From Bursaphelenchus xylophilus (taxonomy: Eukaryota; Nematoda; Chromadorea; Rhabditida; Aphelenchoididae): 64,000 bases of DNA. The stretch is from contig CAJFCV020000003.1 of assembly GCA_904066235.2 (NCBI GenBank), positions 9,982,001 through 10,046,000 on the forward strand, read 5' to 3'. Numbering within the stretch: the first letter of the stretch is position 1; each line of letters begins with the position of its first letter. Positions 56,830 through 64,000 of the stretch are shown piece by piece. Below the pieces are notes generated by a model. It worked only from the letters and a program-made list of their open reading frames with translations. It did not search any database and was not told the origin of the DNA. Made by a program: the position numbers and the translations under genes.

Positions 56830-58939
56830 TTTCAATTCAATTATAATTCAAATCAGCGGCGGCCTGCACAAGTTTCGCACTCTCTCCATGCATATTGTCC
56901 CATACAAGCGATGGCCAGACTGTCTTCTTTTTCGTCTTTTTCTTTCCTCTGCAAATCAATAGAACCCTTCAAATTGGAGGAACGTTACAGACGAATTAAC
57001 GCCGCAGGCGACGAAAATTATGCACGGAAAATTGGAAGGTCTTTGAATTTTGAAAAATGGTTGTACGAAGTGACGTAGTGTAAGGGGGAATGGGAGGTAA
57101 ACTTTGGAAAAATCACGGATTTATGAGGAAGATATCGCCTCAAAAACTTGGCCAAAATATGCAAAAACTTGGCCAAAAATATGGAAAAAAGTCCAATTAT
57201 GACATGTAGGACCAATAAGAAGTAATATCAGAGAAAAATATGTACATTACAGAGCTCTAAAGTTGTTAGAAACAAAACTTTTTAACCTTTTTTCATTGCA
57301 ATTTGCATTAATATTGTAAAATTTAACCAAGAAATTTCATGTCAAAGTCCAACTTATTGACCTCCGACCCCTCCAATTTGACCTCTCCCCATTTGTAGAA
57401 GCTATTTTCAGCCCAAAAGAATTAAGTTTTGGTTTGTGGACATACCTATGTATGAAGAGGAACGGAAGTCCTTTTTTTCGTCTTCTTCCGCCCACAGCTC
57501 CCGCTTTCGACTTTTCCAAATATTCGGGGATACCGAAAAAGGTCAAACCCGACAAAATGAGTATGAATGGCCAAAAAATCCGCTATTGGGGCAACAGCGG
57601 GTGTATGCAGAAGGGATTGGGTTCGTCTCAAGTTGAAGATATTGATTTCAAGTAGTCTGAGAGTTTTAAAAATAAAAGAAAGGCTCTGGAATTTGAGATC
57701 CTTATAAGAGAGTTGTATATAGTGACGAAAAAATAATCGTACAATAAAATGCACCCGCTGTGTACGAGGAATTGCTCCCGAAAAAAATCTTTTTAAGGAT
57801 CAAAACAAGGGTTTTATATCTCAAGTCCGTCTTATGACAAACAGTTAATCCTTATGACGAATTTTCCAATGCCAAAGTAAGAGTTTCAACGACTGGTTTG
57901 TCGAACAGTCCAAGAACTCTTTGCATTGGGTATGTTCTCAAAAAAAAAAGCAAAACGCACAGTGAAACTTGAAGACACGCCGTCGCCAGCAAAAATAAAG
58001 AGAGCAGCGAAGGAAAGGCAACAATTTGCGATTTGTAAACGAAGTGCCGCAATTGACAAAAAATAGGGTAAGCCCGGAAAAAAAATCGGTCGGAAAACCC
58101 CACGAAAAATTCATTTTTGACATTTTGTTCGAACACAACCGATGCTGGGTGGGCAAAGTGCCGAAATGGGGCTGAAGACTCCCTGGGTTGCCGTGTCACG
58201 GTTTTTGTTTCCCTGTTTGAAATGCACCATGCAAAAATCATAAGTCATTTCAGCGACCCTTTGAAAGTGGTTTGATGCTCGGCTTCTGATGGAACTTTTT
58301 TTTGATATCCTTTTGTTGATATAGGGTTCAACTTTGCAACAAAAAATAGACTTTCCCCGCAAAATTCACAAAGCAATCGAAGAAGTTCATTTCTATGACA
58401 ATCTTTCGTCATTTCACATCGCTTTTACAGAGCGTCAAATCATCCGGGTGCTCTTGCAACGCGATACTTAACATTTCTAACTAACATTTACAAAACTATA
58501 ATAAAAAAATCAAAGGAAATCTACCAACCGTCCCTCTTCGTAGATTCCCCGTGCAACAAATTGATCCGCTCCAATCTTTCTTCCATAAGGAAGTATTACT
58601 TTATAAAAATGACCTCTCCCCTCTACTGCGCCTTTTATAGATCACTTCTTATACAGCAAATATATCATAATGCATTATAACCACTATGCGCGACATGACG
58701 TAAATTGTTCGTCAAATACAGTGATCCCTTTCCAGACGAACTTTCTTCGAGATCACTGAGCTCATGACATCAGAAACGTTAAAGCAAGTAGTCTCCAAAC
58801 CAGCACAAAAATCACAAATTAACTGCGTGTAAAAACTCAAAAAAAATAAGTTGAAAAGAAAACGATTTTTTCACGTTTTTCAACGACTGAAAAGAGGAAC
58901 CAAGAAGAGTCTCCGGTAAAATTAGTGGAAATTTCCTCA

Positions 58940-59120
58940 AATTTTACCCGCCGCTCCGTTTGGGTGGCGGCCGTTGACGTCAGCCACGGTGTGTTCCCGG
59001 GCGCCCATGCAAGGCGCCGGAGGCACAACAGGTGCCCTCGAACTTTTTACGAGCCCCGTTTTGCGAAACGTGTGCCCGATCGGTGGGCCCGGAAACAATC
59101 GGATAAACATTCGAATTCGG
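58940..59120. promoter_or_regulatory. GC-rich block with a palindromic CRE
   Basis: An abrupt GC-rich stretch in AT-rich surroundings (GGGTGGCGGCCGTTGACGTC, GGGCGCCCATGCAAGGCGCC, GATCGGTGGGCCCGG). TGACGTCA, the full CREB/ATF site, is at 58975-58982. The flanking ORFs are not recognisable. It could be a distal promoter or enhancer, or an exon of an undetected gene. Confidence 0.35.
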
Positions 59121-59625
59121 AGCTACATTAATTGTGCAATTAAGAGCAAAGGGATCGAATTTCGGGGCCCGCTTTCAGGTGGATTAATGAATCTTGGAAC
59201 ATATGGAAATTTTTGGGAAAATTTGGGATGTAATAAATCTTATGGCCTGGGAATTTTTGAAAAAAAAAATAATATGGAAAAGTCACTTTTTTAGAGAAAA
59301 GGAGTAGAAAATTCGGGTATTTTAATAAAAATTAAATTTGAGGACATAAAGTCGGTCAGTAATCAACAAAAATGAACTTATTTCCCCTTCAAAAAATGGC
59401 CACAAAGAGGATCAAAGCTGAATATGGGAAAGTTGATGAAGAAAAGAGTCTTATAGAGTAGATAAAACCGAATGATACTGACTCTCAATTACGCTGTAAT
59501 GCCGGCAATAAATAGATCAAAGAATTTAAAAAATGATTGATAAATTAAAAAAGGCCTACAGTAGAACTTCTCTACACCAAAGCCTGCCAAAAGGAAGCTA
59601 TTTGGATCCCCCAAGAGTTAATTTA

Positions 59626-59772
59626 TAAGTCTGTCGGGAAAATAGTGAGCATTCTGTGGCATCAAATATCGCATCGCCGCTGAGAAGAATTGTGTCGAAT
59701 CAAATTGTTTTCTGGTTCAGCGACACAATTGGCGCACCGACATTTCGCTCACTATTTTCCCGACAGACTGAG
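59626..59772. mobile_element. GTCTGTCGGG MITE
   Basis: Ends TATAAGTCTGTCGGGAAAAT and ATTTTCCCGACAGACTGA, ~147 bp, GAGC subtype, non-coding. Confidence 0.75.
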
Positions 59773-59861
59773 AGGCCAAGAACCCTCCACAAAATCCTTG
59801 CACCCAACAAAAAGTTATTTGCTTATGGTCACTACGATCCATTGTATGAACACTTGAGCCC

Positions 59862-59985
59862 TATCGGTCTGTCGGGAAAATAATGAGCTCAATGTCGTTG
59901 AGTCGATCGCGTCGCTGAAGCAAAAAGCAATTTTATTTTTGCCGTGATACAATTCATTTTCTCGGCGATGGACTCATTATTTAAA
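59862..59985. mobile_element. GTCTGTCGGG MITE, right end lost
   Basis: The left end TATCGGTCTGTCGGGAAAAT and inner GAGC subtype are intact. The right end breaks off in GGACTCATTATTTAAAACG, so the terminal repeat is missing. It is 90 bp from the previous copy. Confidence 0.65.
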
Positions 59986-60388
59986 ACGGACCCAGTACAT
60001 TCGTATTTTACGAAAAAAAATCACCTTCTTTTCCGAAAATTCAGATCTTTGCCCTATAAATGATAATAAATATCTTTTCTCAAGTATTTAAGCCGTCTAT
60101 TTGCAAAATGACGGGTTCACAATGACCATTATCACAAATTGCATATCCTTTGTACTCCAAATGTCAGTGTACAACTGATTATTTCTGGTGACGTCAAAGA
60201 ATGCTAAAAATGGTTATAATACTAAACAGGGGAAAGGTCAGTCCACAAGAATAAATATTATAATCTTGAACCAAGTTTCAGGGAAATGCTGATAAAAAAT
60301 TTTAAGGCGATTTCTGTGTGTTATGTATAGGTTTTGTGGAGCTTAGGCGTAGGGTAAGAATACGTGCAGCTCAGCAATTTGTTGCTTA

Positions 60389-60718
60389 TGTCACGACTTA
60401 GCTATGAGTCGTGGTGTAAGATGGCCCTTAACTTGCCCGCTACTACTAGTATTCACTACGCTCTGATAACCCGGAGACACAGACTAGAGGGGTCTGACAA
60501 TAAAACTGTGAACTCACGATATTGACTCCAGACGATGTGACCACCATACAACAACAATAGACTACAGTAGGAAATACAAAGGTTTATTGCACACAACACA
60601 ACCGGGAAAAGACAAAACACAAAGATAATACAATCATAATTGGCGATTTCACTTCCTTTTATACCAATATGTCGGTCATTCCGTGGGAATATGCAAATTC
60701 GCACGCGAAGTCGTGACA
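60389..60718 (-). mobile_element. Solo LTR, 330 bp
   Basis: Read on the minus strand it begins TGTCACGACTTCGCGTGCG and ends AGTCGTGACA, a perfect 10-bp terminal inverted repeat. It is flanked by CTTA on both sides (60385-60388, 60719-60722), a 4-bp target duplication. Inside, on the minus strand, are a TATAAAAGG promoter and an AATAAA signal in the right order for an LTR. No internal retrotransposon sequence is present. A diverged copy is at 15893-16192. The family (Gypsy or BEL-like) cannot be told from an LTR alone. Confidence 0.85.
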
Positions 60719-63700
60719 CTTACAAAAAAAAGAAAAAAATATTTTTGTCATACAATAAAAGATCTTTACGGGACCCTTACAGAAAAACCTGTCTATGACA
60801 ACCAATTCCAGAGGCCCCATAAGTCACCTTTTTGACCAAAAGGAGTCCCTGTATAGCGAAAGCCCCTTAAAATATGTAAATAAATTTTCTGTTTTCTTCA
60901 TTGTATAGACGCTACAATGTGCATATTTACAATTTTGCTTATCAGAAAAAATATCAAAATCAGCAGTAGCGGAATTTGTAGCATGTGCAAGCAAAAATGG
61001 CATTGAAATTCGCCAGTATTTCACCGAAGAACACTTGATAAGAGAACAATGAACAGCAGAGTGTCACTTTTTAATCAGTGCGGTCCTCAAGGAATCGCTG
61101 ATTAGAATTGGCAGCGAAATGAATAAATCATATTGGGAAAAAGATAAACAAATTTTGGGAGAGCAACTTGTGGTCGTATTAAAAGTATTGTAGGATTTTT
61201 TTGAGAAATTGAAAAAAAAACTCTTTAGAATTTCTTTTTGATAATTTTTACGATAAAAGGTTTTTCCGCAAAATGTGATTGTAAAAAATTTAACCATGAT
61301 TTTTCTTATTTTCCATCAAAATTAGTCCCTGAAAACCAATTTTCTTTGAGTTCAAAAATCGCAAAAATTAGCCCAAGTACTTCTAAAACACTGCTCTTAT
61401 CCTAGAAATTTCATTTTTTTTTAATCATCCAAAACTTTCCTCCCCCATCTTCGAAATAACGCTTCTACAGTAATTTCAAAAGTTCAAATTCCCTTTTCTC
61501 ATCCCAAAAAATTTCTAATCCATTCGCTGAAAGAAGATTTTAGCCTGAAAAAATTCAAAAAATCTCATAAAAAAAGAAAAAGGTTAAAAGATCGGCCGTC
61601 AGCTGTGCTGTTCCGCCCGTTCCAAACCCAACATCGTTCTGAAACGGATTTTTTAATTCCCAAAAAAAACCGAACGCCCTTCTGCCCTCTTCTCCCCAAA
61701 GTAAAAGTCCGTAATAACTCTACTGCTTAAGAGAGATTACAATCTCAAGATAAGCGGCGCTTCAAAAGCAATTTTTGTATTGATTTTATCAGTGCAGTAT
61801 CAGATTTCGAATTTTGAAATCGCAGTTTTGAGTAAACAAAAATGCCCTTCAGCTGGTGATAAGACTGATGGCCGAGATGTTTGGGAAAGTGTCAGACACC
61901 GGAAAACAAGGCAATAAAAAATGGGGTTCGGCACGTGAAAATTGTGAACATTGAACAGGCAAAAAAGCTGCGAAAGTTTTACAAACCTAAATTGAAGAGT
62001 TGATGACCACAAATTTTCAGAATCGAATGATCAAAAAATTTTAGAAAGGCTCTTCCTATAATAAGGACAATCAGATCTTTGAAATTTATTTTGGGAATGA
62101 TTTGGCTGTCAGTCCGTCGGGAAAACAGTTCGATTTCTCGGCAGCGAAATTTTCGGTGCGACAATGCTCATTATTTTCCCGACAGATTGTTGCTGGAAAT
62201 TCAAGCTCGCGCTTTGCAGGCTTAGCTGAAATGTTCAACAAAAACTTTTGAGGAGATAAAACATAAAAAAATTTTGTATATTTTTGGCTATACCTTTGAC
62301 AATTTCACTTGGAAAAACTGATTTTTTATCGTAATATGTAACGTGCTCTACATTTAAAAACAGAACTTCAATTTTTCATCTCAAAAATCACAAAAATTAT
62401 CGAATTTCATACACCTTTTAGCCTATAAATAACTGATATACCAAGGGAATCATCACCTAAATATGTGCCAAACTGCAATTAATTTTACTCACATAAATTT
62501 TCCTCCGTATTTTACCAAAAATAAAATTCTATCTAAAAGTCTAAACGTACTACACCGTTTTCCCCGAAAGCCCAAAAAAATTTCTTCCAGTTTCAAAAAG
62601 AATATAAGCGAATAAATTATCAAAAGTGGACCCACTCATAAAACCGCGCTGTAATCGCATTTGGACGATGACACAATTTAATTCAGCACAAAAGAAAATT
62701 TCTCAATTAACATAAAAAGAGATTTTACACCTCTCGATTCGATTATTGCCAAAAAACTCACTTAAGTTTGCATTCCAAGAAAAAGGTGGGAAATGGTAAT
62801 TTGATTTATAGAACAACCTTGGCACCAAACAATAATCTAATATAAGAACGAAGAAAGTGTAATGGTGAAGTTCAAGGGAGCAGGGAAACTGTGGGGTTGA
62901 AGGTTATGACAGAAGAACTGTCTTAAGCCGTGGGCGGTCAATCGCCGACACTAGCTAGAGCCAAATAAAGGCTATCGCTTTGCCCATCGCTTTGCCCCGT
63001 ATATCCTCTTGCCTGTTAGACGAATAGAAATAATAAGATGACTTCTTGACGTAAGCATAAAGCTAACCGGAAGCACATATGGAAATTAGTTTCATGATCG
63101 CAGATGCCTCACAATTGAAACCTATTAGGCCCTGTTCCAAAGTTCGTCCTCGAAAGAAGTGGCTTCTCTTGCAAGGATGGCTGTAACCTCGGCTTTATTC
63201 TCGAGGTCCGGCCCATCCGAAAACCCGGTACCCGGGTAAGGCCCAAGATTGAAGATTTAGCACAAGAGGAGACCCTGATCAAGAGGGTCAACAAAGATTC
63301 TAGCCAAAACAAGACGCTCCTAAACAAGAACCAAAGCGTATCTTTCAGAGGGTAAAAAATCTTACACACTACATATAACCTCTACTTAAAGGACCTCACC
63401 AACTACATTTGAATCGCATTTTTACGGCTTGGAGGTGCGCTTCGCCAAAAGTTGCGAAAATCCCGCGACAAAAATAAAAACAAAAAATAATTGAGAATTT
63501 TTCTCGAAAATGCAAAACTGAAGCAATTTCATGTTCTGAAGCTGTAAAAAAAGCTTTCTGGTCATCTGAATCCTGTCAACATCCATGTGGATGCTCCTCG
63601 GGAAAGGTTGATGTAAGTTTTTTCGGTTTTCGCTTGGTTTTCCACATTTAGGTAGGAGTGAAGGAACTTGCGCAATATTTCGTCTGTTCTTTTGGAAAAT

Positions 63701-64000
63701 AACACGAGCGCAAAGTTGAGGTGCAGCTATTGAGCTCATGATTTGTGTGATGTCAGTTTCTTGCCTTTTCTAGCTGTTTTTGCCCATTTAGAGGTATTTT
63801 ATATTGTTTTAGTCAAGGCTTTTCAATTTCAGAGTTGGCCAATCGCCTGGAACGACCCATGGAGAAGAATTCCCTTCATGGAAACGCCTTGGCATCAAGG
63901 TTTGAGTCAGGGACGTCATCTATAGGATATTTGTATAAGGTAGTGTGTATTTTTACTTGGTTGTTTAAAATTTAGATACGTAATTTCTCAGCCTCTATGA
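60719..64000. other. Gene-poor right end of the window
   Basis: Nothing recognisable as a gene. It contains a CAGTGGAAC-family fragment (60765-60870), a short MITE (62107-62189) and a TTTGCAGG-TTAGC repeat copy (62195-62260). A small direct repeat ATCGCTTTGCCC occurs twice near 62969-62996. A candidate intron GTATTT...TTTCAG near 63795-63833 precedes the open segment SWPIAWNDPWRRIPF, but no start codon fits. Confidence 0.4.
62107..62189. mobile_element. Short GTCCGTCGGG MITE
   Basis: Ends GTCAGTCCGTCGGGAAAACA and ATTATTTTCCCGACAGATTG only 83 bp apart; internal deletion derivative of the same family. Confidence 0.65.

Larger units (their letters stand above)
56830..60388. other. Gene-poor region upstream of the kinase gene
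   Basis: No exon is supportable. It contains a GC-rich block with a full CRE (58940-59120), two MITEs (59626-59772, 59862-59985) and a CAGTGGAAC-family fragment near 59560. Open frames at 57337-57754 overlap on both strands and resemble nothing. Confidence 0.45.

Noticed and set aside
63743..63925. Possible small two-exon gene with a Trp-rich end
   Set aside because: A candidate intron fits, but the frame has no ATG and meets a stop just upstream. It may be part of a gene, but cannot be supported.

Overview
The window looks like a nematode chromosome segment that is not C. elegans. It has AT-rich spacers, short introns with GTAAG donors and TTTCAG acceptors (one only 37 bp), orthologues of nematode genes (hsp-25, bbs-4, epg-6, a PIM-type kinase) and an RPG-amide neuropeptide precursor of the C. 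elegans nlp-2/nlp-22/nlp-23 type. The genus cannot be named from sequence alone. Multi-exon genes were assembled by hand from splice signals; reading frame is preserved across every junction reported.

Layout. 1.7-3.2 kb: tetraspanin (+), convergent with an hsp-25 small heat-shock protein (-, 3.8-6.3 kb). 6.3-12.7 kb: gene-poor, repeat-bearing DNA. 12.7-15.1 kb: nine-exon BBS4 orthologue (+). 15.3-15.9 kb: palindromic mariner derivative beside a decayed LTR. 18.6-19.0 kb: neuropeptide precursor (-) with a 31-nt perfect palindrome upstream. 19-24.7 kb: no gene recognised. 24.8-28.0 kb: EPG-6/WIPI3-4 autophagy beta-propeller (-). 30.7-33.5 kb: LRR type I membrane protein (+). 33.7-50.1 kb: a cluster of secreted cysteine-rich genes. 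It holds an 8-Cys peptide (-), a possible partial paralogue (-), a 1902-aa mucin-like protein with a ~4.5-kb Ser/Glu/Pro repeat array, an 85-aa secreted peptide, a 299-aa TIL-domain protein and a second 8-Cys peptide. 51.6-56.8 kb: nine-exon PIM-like kinase (-). 56.8-64 kb: gene-poor, with MITEs and a solo LTR.

Two things stand out. First, a dispersed ~100-bp element carries four copies of the palindrome GCACNGTGC at offsets 0, +26, +64 and +90. All nine intact copies share this spacing although the DNA between boxes has diverged. It lies in all three introns of the TIL gene and five of eight introns of the kinase, with degenerate copies in a sixth. Second, the cysteine-rich cluster shares one 8-Cys framework that occurs both as free secreted peptides and as the C-terminal cap of the giant mucin.

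Mobile DNA is abundant: a TATCAGTCTGTCGGG-ended MITE family (8 copies), a CAGTGGAACCTC-type family, a 1.3-kb mariner and an 881-bp fold-back element sharing the CAGGGTGGGCC terminus, a fold-back mariner, and a solo LTR with target-site duplication.
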